Shown piece after piece: positions 18,187 through 28,412 of a stretch of DNA of 43,214 nt. A model generated the notes under the pieces. It was not told the origin of the DNA. It saw only the letters and a list, made by a program, of their open reading frames with translations, and ran no database searches. The position numbers and the translations under genes are program-made. Origin of the DNA: Chrysochromulina parva (taxonomy: Eukaryota; Haptophyta; Prymnesiales; Chrysochromulinaceae); assembly GCA_002887195.1 (NCBI GenBank), contig PJAB01000100.1, forward strand, positions 1 to 43,214, in the 5' to 3' direction. Position 1 is the stretch's first letter, and the number at the start of each line of letters is the position of its first letter.

Positions 18187-21100
18187 TCAGAGCATCGCCG
18201 CACGTAACGACCCTACGTACGCTGCCTGCGATCTGCGATCTGTGGATTGTCCGTGAGCTGTCCGTTGACTGATCTGTACTGATGGGGGTGCGCTATCACG
18301 CGGTGTCATGGCGTACTCCGCATCCAGATAGCGGGGGACGGCCGGTAAGGCCGCCGGGACAGGGAAGTAGCCGCCGGCACGCGGAGTGGCACGTGGTGTA
18401 TTCCGAGCATACTCCGGGTCCATGTATTGCCGGGGAACGACTGGTAGTGGCTCTGGCGTATCGAAATAGCCACCGCTGCCGCCCTGTAGGGTACCTTGGC
18501 GTGCTAAGAGGCCGGCTTGCCTGGTGGCTGCGCGCTTCAACATGCCTGGCTGTCCGACGAGCACCGGCTTCCATCGGTCACGGTCGGCAAACAACTTCGA
18601 TTGCTCAGGATCCTGCTTTTGCTGCTTTTGTTGGCTCATGCGTTGTGCTACCTGCTGCCTCCTCGCCGCCTCTAGTGCCGCCCGGGCAACTGCCCAGCGC
18701 GACCCGGCAGGCGACCGCTCACGGAGCTGCGAAGCTGCTCCACCTTGCTGCGCGTCATGCAAGGAGCCTTCCTCAGCCGGAGTTGCAGCAGCATGCAGCC
18801 AGCGCGACATACCTTTGCTAGCACCATGCAAGGAGCCGTCCTCAGCCGAAGCTGCAGCAGCGTGCAGCAGTGGCTCAGCCGAAGATGAAGGATCAAGCTT
18901 AGGCGTCATGCCAGCAGCCTTGGACTTACACCGGAAGGCTCGCAGCGCGAAGCCACTGATAAGCCGGTGGGGGGGGGGCGGGGTCCGCCCCCCCGCGTTC
19001 GATCCGTTCGAAGACTCTCTCGAATTCTCAAGAACGGGCTCAAGAGCTTTCCCTCCTGTTGTCAAGGTAGGCAGGTATGGTGCAGGGGGCAGCGCCAGCG
19101 CCGACTCTTCTGGTACCGGTTCGAGAGCTTTTCCGGGCAGGTCTTGTCCGGGGGGCAGCGCCGTCCTGGTCAGCGCCTGCAGCTCTTTTGAAGTCCGCGG
19201 CACCATGACGACGAGGTCTTGCGAGGCATCCTCTTTAGAAGGCCGCGGCACCCTCACTACATTGACACCCTCTTCTTGGGTGGGTTGCCTTTCTGAGAGT
19301 TGGGGCGCCCGCCTGACCGCTCGCATCTCGCCCAACACGGCGCCTTTCTCGACCGAGGGCCGGCTGACAGCTCGGCCCTCGACTGATGAAGCCCCAGATG
19401 GTAGTCCATCCGCGATGCCTACTCCGGCCGCGAAGTTGCTGGGCTGGTGACTGGGCGATTGTTGGGGCGGCGAGTGGGTGGGCGAGATCTTCACTCGGGT
19501 CCCGCTGGATTTCGGCGACTGGGTGGGCGTGGTTTTCGGGCTTTTCGGTTTGAGTCTCGGAGGGTCAGGCCGCTTCGGGTCTGGCCGCTTCGGGCTTACC
19601 CCTCGCATCGAGAACGCACCCGGAGGGTGTCGTTGATCGAAGATATCATGGATGGCGATCTGACGGTCGGACAGGCGCGGCGAGTGGGCTGGAGTGTGGG
19701 CGGGAGTCGCGGGTGGCCTCTCCGGACCGGGATCCGGCGAGGCGATCCCTTCTCGGATCGAAAGGTGTCCATCACGAGAGGAATCAGGCCGCGACGTCTC
19801 ATGCCGAGCGGAGTGGCTGGGAGTGTGCCCGAACTCATGGTGATAATGGGGCGAAACCAAGCTGCTGCTGCGGGGTGCTGCTGAGAATGCATCCACCCCC
19901 CTCAACTGGTGCAGCACCGGCCGAGCGAGATTTGCAAACGACTTCTGACGACGTGAGGAAGCCTCTCTCTTCGAGAGCATCGACTGTGTGCTACTGAACG
20001 AAGCCACCCCCCTGAGCGCCTGGAGCATCGGCCGGGCCGTCTTCTGGAGACGGCGCGCGGACTCTTCCATCTCGAGCACCTCCCCAGAGGCTAACGCCTC
20101 CGCGGCCTCCCTCGCTGCATGCTCGTCGGCCTGCGCCAGCTCACCCGCCAGTCGAATCTTAGCCTCCTCCCACTCGACTCGAAAATACGACCAGACAGCT
20201 CGGCGCACGAGCTCGATCAGGCCCCATAGAAGGATCGTATGCTGCGTGGTGACCACCTTGCCAGGCGCGACGTAGATCGTCCACGTACAGCGCATCAGCA
20301 GGTTGGCCGCCACGACCACGTATATCTGTCGCCGGCTCACGTGCGTGTGCGGCCGCCACATGCCCCACCCCTTGGCCGCGCGTAGGTTGGCAAACCGATC
20401 GCCGTCGATGAGCCGACGAAGCCAAGGCGGGCCGTGCCCCCAATCCAAAAAGATGTCCCACAAGCCCGAATAGGTGGTGGCGATGATGGAGAGAGTGAGC
20501 CACGCTGCGGTGCGTCCATGGAAGCGCGCGAGTACCGCCACTCCGATGGAGCAGCTGTACTTGAGACCGTTCCACAGGTGCAACGTGTTGTGCGTGTCGT
20601 GGTACCCGCGCATGCATTGCATCAGCCTCACCCAAAAGGGTAGGATAGAGAAGCTCAGCTGCACGAAACGGTACCAACGGTTGCTCATGATGCACATCGC
20701 CAGCGGGTGCTCGAACCTTTGTTCCTCACGCTGCCACTCGCCCACGTGCCACGCCTCCATAGTGCCATAGATGCATAGGGTGTACCTGAGCGAGCGACAA
20801 CCCCGGCCGTGTGAGCTGTGGGGTCCGTGTGAGCTGTGGGGTCGTGTGAGCTGTGGGGTCCGTGAGTTCTTGAGAGCCAAGGGGGTGGCGGGATTCCCCA
20901 AGGTCGTCATGGGGCGCTGTGTGGGGGCCGCACATGTCTTTATCAGTGGGGGTCATTGGGCGGACGCATGCAAATGAGAGGTCTTCACGGGGGCTCATTG
21001 GAAGCGCACCAAATGTCCTGAAAGGCCAGCGAGAGCGAGCAGAGGATATCGGCGACGAAGTTGAAGACGAAAGTGTGCGGGGAGAAGGGCGCCCGAAGCA

Positions 21101-21958
21101 CAGTAGCGATGCTCTGAAACAAGCCGCGCCTCTGCTGAGCGTCACTCCAATTAGGCGTGATGTCGAACGGCCAGCCGACGTAAAGCACGGAGAGGACGAC
21201 CGCAAGCAGTGGCCACACGTCAATATGGCGCCCTTTGTTCTTAAGATCGACGTTGTAGGTCTCCGTGTCAAGTAACAGTCGTCCCAATGGTCTACTTCTT
21301 TTCGCGGGGGGTGGAGGAGGATTGACCATTTCATCATCCTGCTGTGCCAGTTCGGCTGTGACATCCTCCCACATCCTTTCTTTGATTTCAATCTCGAGCT
21401 CCATGTGTAGATCATTTCGTGATTGGATGGAAAGCATATACCTGTGTCACGCACATCGCACCGCACTCTTCAGTCATCATCGTGGCTGTTCCTGAAGGTC
21501 ATCATGCCAGTGCGTTGGCGCGCGCACCCAACAAAGCATACGAAGCAGATGAAGACGACGGTGAAGGCGTGGGAGATGATGTAGTGGAAGTGGTGTCGCT
21601 TCTCGTCGACCCCGAGCACACCCGCAAAATTGATCGCGTGCCGCTTCCACATCAGCAGCGTCAGGCCGTACACGGCGGCGCAGAAAGCCAAGAGCAGCGG
21701 CCAGCGGAAGACAGGGTAATACAGGGAGGAGAGCTCGCCGACGAGGCCCCCCGCCTGGCTCACAACGACCATTGCGACGGCAACGGCGCACATGCACCCT
21801 GCCAGCCCAACCTGCACGCCAAGCCAAAAGAAGTGCTCTACCGTTCTCCGCCACTCCTGCTGACGTTCGCCGAAGCCGTCACCTTCGAAGTCCACGAGCC
21901 CGTCGCCATCATGATCATGAATGTGATCAGAGTGCTTATGCACATGCTCGTTGCTCAT
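18187..21958 (-). CDS. EXS-domain (XPR1/SYG1/ERD1-type) membrane protein, three exons, no SPX domain seen
   Basis: Coding exons run 21958-21528, 21441-21010 and 20785-18187 (minus strand) and total 3462 nt (1153 residues). Both introns are phase 2, and joining them rebuilds the EXS domain. After a His-rich start (MSNEHVHKHSDHIHDHDGDG), exon 1 carries FFWLGVQVGLAGCMCAVAVA then YPVFRWPLLLAFCAAVYGLT; its end matches the XPR1 helix before the first junction. Exon 2 has PFDITPNWSDAQQ and FVFNFVADILCSLSLAFQDI. Exon 3 has RWYRFVQLSFSILPFWVRLM then QCMRGYHDT, SGLWDIFLDWG, NLLMRCTWTIYVAP and RRAVWSYFRVEWEE. XPR1/SYG1 proteins export phosphate; ERD1 types act in the Golgi. No SPX domain (the inositol-pyrophosphate sensor) precedes the EXS part. 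A disordered tail of about 650 residues follows. It has two ARPxLxxLRGVxxFS repeats and is Pro/Ser-rich. Confidence 0.85.
20786..21009 (-). other. Intron 2 of the EXS gene (224 bp) with a 17-18 bp tandem array
   Basis: The donor is TG|GTGCGC at 21009 and the acceptor GCTCAG|G ends at 20786. It is phase 2 and restores a Trp codon (DIW|YTLCIYG). Near the acceptor, three copies of a 17-18 bp unit (20808-20860; minus strand ACCCCACAGCTCACACG) each carry a CACAG that could act as a decoy 3' splice site. Confidence 0.8.
21442..21527 (-). other. Intron 1 of the EXS gene (86 bp)
   Basis: The donor is GTTGG|GTGCGCGCGCC at 21527 and the acceptor GACACAG|GTATATG ends at 21442. Phase 2; splicing rebuilds a Gly codon and skips in-frame stops in the unspliced sequence. 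Confidence 0.8.
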
Positions 21959-22395
21959 CCGACGATCTCGCGCCACTGCCGCCTCCTGCGCGGAGTCCGA
22001 ATGCGCCGAGCTGGCTGAGCTGCGCTCGGCTCAGGGCCGCGCTGCATTCCGACGAGATGCGATGTTTGGCGAAACCCAATTCCTGTTTAAAAAAAAAACG
22101 CCCAAGCCTGGACACACACGGCGCACAGCGCCGTAGCACCGGTTGTCGCGTGTGTCGCGTAAACGTTCACACGGGACACACGGATCACACAGACGGTACG
22201 AGGAGTGGCCTCCCATGCCAACACCCCTGTCACACGGACCTACACCTGAGAATTGCGGGTTCCTTACTGCCGGTGTCCGCACGCTTGTTCTTGACTGTAT
22301 ATTGACTGTATACGGATACTGTGACCACGCTTCTGTTCTTTCTTAGAAGAAACAGGAATCTTGATCGAGAACAGGAATCTGAACGGCTGCAAAAA
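21959..22395. other. Divergent promoter region
   Basis: The stretch lies between the start of the EXS gene (-) and the Pro-rich membrane protein (+). It has a nine-base A run near 22090 and short imperfect CACACGG repeats at 22165-22190. No coding signal is supported; an upstream exon of the EXS gene cannot be excluded. Confidence 0.4.
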
Positions 22396-23028
22396 ATGCC
22401 TCCACGGCAGGCGAGCTCGCCGGCTCGTCGCAGCCCATCGCAGCCGAAGAATTCCTCGCCATCGAATCGCAGCCCTAGGAAATCGCAGCCGCCGATCGCG
22501 CCCGCTGCTTCCCCATCCCCATCCCGCGGCACGACGCATTTGAACGGTGCGATGAGCGCACCCATCAATGATGTTGGCTCGAGCAACGTCCTGGTTGGAT
22601 CGCCGGTCCCTCCCTTGGCGGTCACGAAGCGGCGCCCAAAGCTCTCGTTCACAGCACTTGCCCTCGCAGTGCTCGCCCTGCTCGCTGTTGCGTGCGGAGT
22701 GATGGTGCAGCAGCTGGGCGGCCCCGACGCCGCGGCCATGGCGGTGAAAACTTTGGGTGCCAAAGTGATGAGCTTCTCGGCCGGCAGCACCGGCACAATC
22801 TCCGCTGACGTGCTCGACAAGAGCGGCAAGAAGAAAGGCCGCAAGCCTGCCCCTCCGCCGCCGAAGCCGAAGCCTGCGCCAACGCCTCCGAAGCCCAAGC
22901 CTGCAGCAGAGCCTCTGTCGTCACCGACGGCCACGGGCTCGGCGCTGCAAGTCCCGCTTCCGCCTAAGAAGCCCGGCCCTTTTACGAAATTTCGCAACAT
23001 GGTCGCAAAATTCGTGAAGCGCGGGTGA
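22396..23028 (+). CDS. Small Pro-rich single-pass membrane protein, unknown
   Basis: A 210-residue protein from the ATG at 22396 (context GCAAAAAATGCC). The N-terminal 80 residues are Ser/Pro/Arg-rich and disordered. One transmembrane helix follows (about residues 85-108, LSFTALALAVLALLAVACGV), with KRRPK just before it, so the basic N-terminus probably faces the cytosol. A moderately conserved-looking stretch (AVKTLGAKVMSFSAGSTGTI) comes next. A PPPPKPKPAPTPPKPKPA linker and a basic C-terminal helix (GPFTKFRNMVAKFVKRG) complete it. No family is recognised. The single-pass, Pro-linker layout resembles envelope or plastid scaffold proteins, but that is only an impression. Confidence 0.55.
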   Translation: MPPRQASSPARRSPSQPKNSSPSNRSPRKSQPPIAPAASPSPSRGTTHLNGAMSAPINDVGSSNVLVGSPVPPLAVTKRRPKLSFTALALAVLALLAVACGVMVQQLGGPDAAAMAVKTLGAKVMSFSAGSTGTISADVLDKSGKKKGRKPAPPPPKPKPAPTPPKPKPAAEPLSSPTATGSALQVPLPPKKPGPFTKFRNMVAKFVKRG

Positions 23029-24071
23029 GCATGCCCTCGACCGGCGGGAGAGGACGAGAATCTTGGAGGAGGGAGAGGAGGGGAGCAAGCCCTCGATCGT
23101 GCTCGGTGGCGCCCAGGCGATGCGAGGAGGAGGAGGAGGAGGAGGAGGAGGAGGAGGAGGAGGAGGAGGAGAAAATGACGGCGCCGGCGCCGGCGACGAC
23201 GACGACGAAACGCGCACGGCGGCGCCCACGCATGAGACGGGAGGACTGCATGACCACGCGACCAGGATGGAGGAAGGAGGCTGCAGGTAGATAGATGGAA
23301 TGGGATCTCAACCGCTCCAAGGCGACGAGCGGTCGGCGAAATTCGCTGTGGCGAGCGAGCAGCAAGAAACGTTCGCACATGCATCATGCGCGCAGAGGGC
23401 CATGATAAGCAATTCAGCATGCTACATCATGGCATGCACCTTTCATATTTGCAGCGGAGATGCGGAGTACGCCGTTTTCGTCCCGCGGGAGGAACTGTCA
23501 GAGTGGGGTCGTGGCCTGTGGCCTGTGCCTGTGCCTCGTCGGTCACGATGATGACGCCCGTCCGGCGCCGGCGCGTCGGCCGCGCGGTCTTCCCCCCCGG
23601 CAGCGGCAACAATGATATTTCTCATGACTCATCACTGATCACACGTCGTCAGGATGATGAATTGATGATGTACCGCGATCCGCGTGCGTAAACGTTTTCA
23701 AAGTGTGTCAATAGTGTCGAAAAGGACTCCTCGACGATTTCAAAGATAAGCTCGCCTTCTCTCTTCTTCTCTCGAACCTCTGGAGTGTGGAGACAGTCGT
23801 GTCTGCCAATGTGTAGGTAGCTTGGTAAGTTACAAAGTTCTCTCTCGTGTCTCGTCGAGGTGGGGGTGACGGTCCGAGTTTGTGTGTGTTAGATACAAAA
23901 GTGCACCGACTTCCCGAGAGGCCGAGTTCCCGTCTCGCTTGGAATCTGGAACCTTGGAACCGAGTTCCCGACACTGTGTTCCGAGCTCCGTCTGGGCTGT
24001 GGAATCGGGTTCCGGCTTTTCCACAGTCCTTGGCGGCTTGCTTGATCGAATCGAGTTCCATCGTTGTTGGG
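23029..24071. other. Intergenic region with a GAG triplet array
   Basis: About 1 kb without a supported gene. It contains a pure GAG/AGG array (23124-23171). Near 23930-24030 short GGAATC/GGAACC/GTTCCG motifs recur on both strands, just upstream of the SAPS gene. Glutamate-, glycine- or arginine-rich frames across the triplet array are compositional artefacts. Confidence 0.45.
23124..23171 (+). repeat. Pure GAG triplet microsatellite (about 16 units)
   Basis: The run is 48 nt of uninterrupted GAG repeats just after the stop codon of the Pro-rich membrane protein. Its purity suggests recent expansion and length polymorphism. Confidence 0.9.
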
Positions 24072-27000
24072 ATGGCCACCGTCTCGTCGCCGCTCCCGCC
24101 GCGTGCCCCCAACTCCATGGCGAACATGCACGTCATCAAGCCGCGGGGTCTGCCAGTCTCGTCGACAAGCGCCGAGGTGGACGCAGAGGAGCTGCCATCG
24201 CTCGCCAAGTGAGTCTCGCGGCATCCCCTTCCGCGCACGTGCCGCCTGCGCTCCCAAGCCCTGACGCGTGGCGCCCTCTGCATGCACAGGCGCGTGAGCG
24301 CCTACCTGGCACGCGTCGTCGGCGCCCTCGCCGATTTTGAGGACCAGCTGCTGTTCGAAGACGGATTCTTTGCGCGCGAGGAGCTCTTCGAGGAGCAGAT
24401 TGCCAATCTGCGGCGTGAGTTTGACCAGAACAAGCGCGCGCAGGTGCTGTTTGCGCGCTCGGACGCGGTCGGGTTGCTAATCGCGCAGCTCGTCGCAGCG
24501 CCCGTCTCCGCCGGCGGCGCCGACCTGCACTCCCGGCGGCGGCAGCAGTTTGTATTCGCCGCATCGGTGCTGCTGACGTCGAGCACGGCGCTGCGCACGC
24601 TGCACGCGCACCCGTCGCTCATCGAGCGGCTGTGGGCCCTTGTGGAGCGGCCGGCGCCGCTCGACCCGGTGCAATTGCAGTACTGGTGCCGCGCCGCCGG
24701 CTCCCTACTGCTCGGGCCGCCGCCGACCGCGGCCGAGGGAGGCTCGTCGACGGGCGCGGCGGTCGAGACGAGCACCCTCGCCCGTCTGCTGCCGCGGATG
24801 CTGCCGCACGCCTACTCGGAGGCCGTGTGCGTGCTGATCAAGTGCGTGCTCGGGCTGCCGTGCGACGCCAAGGGCTTGGCGTGCGCCGCCATCTCGGCTG
24901 CGGCGCCGTCGGCGGTGCTGCCGATGCATGCGGCCCTGTTGCCTAATATGGGCGAGCACGCGCTGCTGCCACAGTGCGTCGCGCGGCTGCTCGCCGCGGA
25001 TGAGAGCACAGACAACTGCGCGGAGCTGCTGTGCACGCTCCTGGACGCGCTGCCCCAGCGCACCGATGCTCTCGAGCTCTACAAGCGCTTCGTGCCCGCC
25101 TTCCTTCCCGGGCTGACCAGTCTCCTCGACGCCGCGCTCGCTGACCCAAATTTGGGGCCGAGCCTTCCTAATTTGGGACAGGGCGCGGGCGGCGCGGGCG
25201 CGGGCGTGGGCGCGGGCGCGGCGCGCGCGGCGCGCAGCGCGCTCAAGGTGAGCGCGGCCGCGCTGCTGCTCGAGGAGCGGTGCGCGACGCTCTCCGATGA
25301 GCAGCAGCAGCAGATGAGCCTCCTGCCCGCCGCCCTCCTCGGCGAGGGCAGCGGCGCGAGCGTGGGCACGGGCATCAGCGGCGCCTCGATGGCATCGACG
25401 GCATCGACGCGGGGCGAGCAGCGCCCGTTCGTGCAGCAGCTGCTGCCGCGGCTGGGCGCGCTGCGCACGCGACTGCAGGGCTCGCGCTCCCTTGTCCAGA
25501 TTGGGCTTGCCACCCTGCTCGCCACGCTGCTCGAAACGGCGCCACCGGCCTTGCATGCACTCGTGGCCGACGCAGGGCTCCTCGAGGCGGCGGTGGCGCT
25601 CTACCTGCGCCCCGACGTCAACGGCGGGGGCCAGCAAGACCTGCTGCGCGTGATGCTGCTCCGCGCGCTCAAGTCGGCGCTCCGGGCGCCCGCGCCACGG
25701 ATGCACGCAGCAATCATCCTGAACGCGACCACACCGCGATCGATGCTGCGCGCGATGCGCCTGCCGGCCCGGACGGCGCCCGCACGCGAGCATCTGGTGC
25801 TGCTCTACACGGCGCTCTGCAAGGCGTCCGAGGCGCACCCGGGAGTGCGCGAGGCGCTTCGCGTCGACGCGGACGCGTGGCTCGCTCTCGGTCGCTCGGT
25901 CGCGGCGGGCGTGGGCGGCGAGGTCGCCGCCTCGCCACCCGCGCCGGCCGGGCCCTCTCCTGCCTCCTCTTCGAGGGTCTCTCCTGAGCTGTACGCGTCT
26001 CCGGCGGAGCTCGTCGATCTCGAGGTCGATCTCGAAGAGGAGGCCTTCGAGATCTACCCCGACGCCGCCGCCGCGCTCGCCGCCGATGAGATGCACCTCG
26101 AGGACGTCACCGATGCCGCCGCCGCGCTCGATGCCGCCGACGCTGAGAACGTCGACCCCAACTCTCCGCCCACGGCGAACAAGCGCGTCCGGCCGCACAC
26201 CGGCCCGGCCACCACCGGCGCACAGCCGTCGCTCCCCGAGGCGGGCTGCGCCACGCCGCCCCCGGTTCGATCCTCGGGCGGGCCGCGGCTGCAGGTGAGC
26301 GTGCCGGAGCCCGCGACGACGCCCCCCGCGGCCGCCGGCTCGGGCTGTGCCGCCGCATTCCGGCTCGCCACCAACGTGCACCCGGGCACGCCCCGCCCCG
26401 AGGGCCGCGCCCCCGGCGGTGGCTTCGCCTTCGCGCTCGCGCCACCGGCGCCCCTCGTCCCTGGCGAGATCGGCGAGATTGGCGAGATCGGCTCGCCCCA
26501 GCCGCTCGCGCGCCGCGCGGCGCATCCGGGCACACCTATTCCGAGCGCCGTTCCGAGCGCGAGCGAGGGTGCGCACCCGGGGACGCCGACCCCTTCACAC
26601 CCGGGGACGCCGACCCTTTCACACCATGGGCGCGCGCCGCCGCTGGCGGCCCAGCACGAGCATCCGCACAATGGCACGCCGCGGCCGAATGCTCCCTCGC
26701 ACAATGGCACGCCGCGCCCCGAGAGCGCGAGCGCCGTCTCGAGCGCCGGCGAGCGCGGCGCCTCGTACGTCGAGGGCGACAGCCTGCGCTCGTCGGACGA
26801 CTTTTCGCGCGACACGCCGCAGCCCAAGGTGACTCGACGCACGTACCTGCACCGACGCGCGAAGGAGGCCTCGCCTTTTGGGGGCATCTCGGACTCGCCG
26901 CTGCCCTCGCCGCTGCCCTCGCCTGCCTTGGGAGGAGGTGCCTACGGAGGACTCTTCTCGCCGACGATCGGCTCCGAAGCCAAGCCCCAAGCCCAGCCAA

Positions 27001-27203
27001 GCCAAGACAAGACAAGCCAAGCCAAGCCAGCACTCGAGTCGCCACTGCTCTCGTCCAAGTTCGAGCAGGCGGCGTTGGCGCGTGCCCAGCTGAGCGCCGA
27101 GATGGGCGCCGAGCTGGACGGCGCGGATGCCGACGAGGCGGAAGGCGAGGAGGACTCTGCGATCACGCAAATCCGCTCGTCCGTACGAACGCTGTGCTTC
27201 TGA
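24072..27203 (+). CDS. SAPS-domain protein (PP6/Sit4 phosphatase regulatory subunit-like), two exons
   Basis: Exons 24072-24208 and 24290-27203 total 3051 nt (1016 residues). The intron (GTGAGT…GCACAG, phase 2) joins LPSLAK to RVSAYLARVV. The N-terminal half is a helical repeat. FEDGFFAREELFEEQIANLR, then REFDQNKRAQVLFARSDAVG, resembles the SAPS opening (E-D-V-T-L-E-E-L-x-D-E…QECKAxNxKL). LLPRLGALRTRLQGSRSLVQ then IGLATLLATLLETAPPALHA matches the later segment that binds the phosphatase. SAPS proteins are scaffolds for the PP6/Sit4 catalytic subunit. After about residue 560 the protein is disordered and acidic/Pro-rich. It has GEI GEI GEI and at least seven H(P/N)GTP repeats (about 26380-26730), which look like proline-directed phosphosites. 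The ATG at 24072 has a good context (GGGATGG); the frame is open further upstream over a repetitive stretch I treat as 5' UTR. Confidence 0.72.
24209..24289 (+). other. Intron of the SAPS gene (81 bp)
   Basis: The donor CCAA|GTGAGT is at 24209 and the acceptor GCACAG|G ends at 24289. Phase 2; splicing rebuilds a Lys codon. The unspliced frame stops at once (TGA at 24210), which supports the intron. Confidence 0.82.
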
Positions 27204-28412
27204 GGGCGCCCTCGGGACGGTGAGAGCGGGGAGGGGGAGCACCCATGGGCGGCGAGGGAGGTGTCGCGGAAGGTGTCGCGGAAGGATCGCGGCAGGATGC
27301 AGCAAAGGAGGCAGAGAAGGCACTGGTGGCAAAGGAGGCGACGCAGGCGTGCGAAGGCGTGCGAAGGAGCTCCCCCTCTCGGTGTGAAGGCTCCCCCTCT
27401 CGGTGTGAAGGCGAGGAGAAGGAGCTCCCCCTCTCGGTGTGAAGGCTCCCCCTCTCGGTGTGAAGGCGAGGAGAAGGAGCTCCCCCTCTCGGTGTGAAGG
27501 CTCCCCATCTCGGTGTGAAGGCTCCCCCTCTCGGTGGGATTGCGGCTGGCTGGACGGGTGGACCTCACCGACGGCGGGCGGGGGTCAAGGGCGGGGGTCT
27601 GTATGCATCTCGGCTACGAGCTGCACTCAAACGTCGTCGGCAGCTGGGCAGGGCCAGGCGTCACGAATGAGCACTGAGATGGGCGAGTGCGTGCATGCAC
27701 CGCATGGATTCACCTTAGCCACAGTGCGATTCATGCAATGCCGTGTGAGACGGGAGCGGGCGAGGACACGTACTCTGTACTGATGGCTGGTAGATGCATA
27801 CTCTGAGCGTTGGTACACGAACGGCTTTTACAAGCCCGGGGCGGGGGCATCTGTGCGGAACCTTGTGGTGACTTATAGTGTGCGTCCTTGTGACTTGTGT
27901 CTTGTCGACGGTGTGACTCTGTGGACTGTGCCGTGCTGCCGTGGGCGTGGGCCGGTGGGCGTGCGGTGAGATGTGAGGCGTCGGGTGTATGACGTGAGAT
28001 GGGGCGCGCGCGCGCCCCGGGTGGGGGCGTGGGGCGGGAGACGGCGCGCGGAGCGCAGCGCACCCAGGCATGCCCATGAGTACCCAGTCCAGTACACAAT
28101 GACATCATGTCTGGATGCGTCTCTATCGAAAGATTAATCACACGACGTACACCATCTTGCGTTGGCCGTTGCCTCTCGCCTCGGCCCGACGCTAAAAACC
28201 GCGACGTGCGGCGAGACAGGAACAAACGTGCGCGCGGACGACAATCTTTAGCACTTAGGGACTGGGTTCTGCTTCTGGAATCGTGCGCGAAGCGCGTGCG
28301 TGCCCGCGGTGCTGCATTGCATCGCGTCATCATTTGGGCCTTCGCGGACGTGGCCTGCACCGGGAGACGTACGCGAATCGGAACCCGTCAAACGACAGAA
28401 AACAGCAAAATG
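27204..28412. other. Long convergent intergenic region with a minisatellite
   Basis: About 1.2 kb between the SAPS gene and the end of the F-box gene. It holds the 21-bp minisatellite at 27369-27541, a CGCGCGCGC run at 28004-28014 and no gene I can support. Confidence 0.5.
27369..27541 (+). repeat. 21-bp minisatellite with a 55-bp higher-order period
   Basis: Seven copies of a 21-bp unit beginning GCTCCCCCTCTCGGTGTGAA. Copies come in head-to-tail pairs separated by a 13-bp GCGAGGAGAAGGA spacer. The pair-plus-spacer repeats every 55 bp (27369, 27424, 27479), and a third copy closes the last set. Copies are nearly identical (one A/C change; the last copy diverges at its end), so the array expanded recently. 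Confidence 0.9.

Noticed and set aside
23025..23290. Short plus-strand frames with poly-Glu or poly-Gly runs
   Set aside because: They arise by reading the GAG microsatellite in two frames and lack conserved flanks.
22230..23420. A minus-strand frame of about 400 codons with poly-Leu and Gly-rich tracts
   Set aside because: The tracts come from the GAG microsatellite and the Pro codons of the plus-strand gene. No domain is visible.
24705..26576. A long minus-strand open frame of over 600 codons
   Set aside because: It lies wholly antisense to the SAPS gene and is Arg/Ala/Gly-rich, the usual shadow of GC-rich coding sequence with strong third-position bias.
27369..27541. CRISPR array
   Set aside because: The genome is eukaryotic and the spacers are the same 13-bp sequence, so this is a minisatellite.
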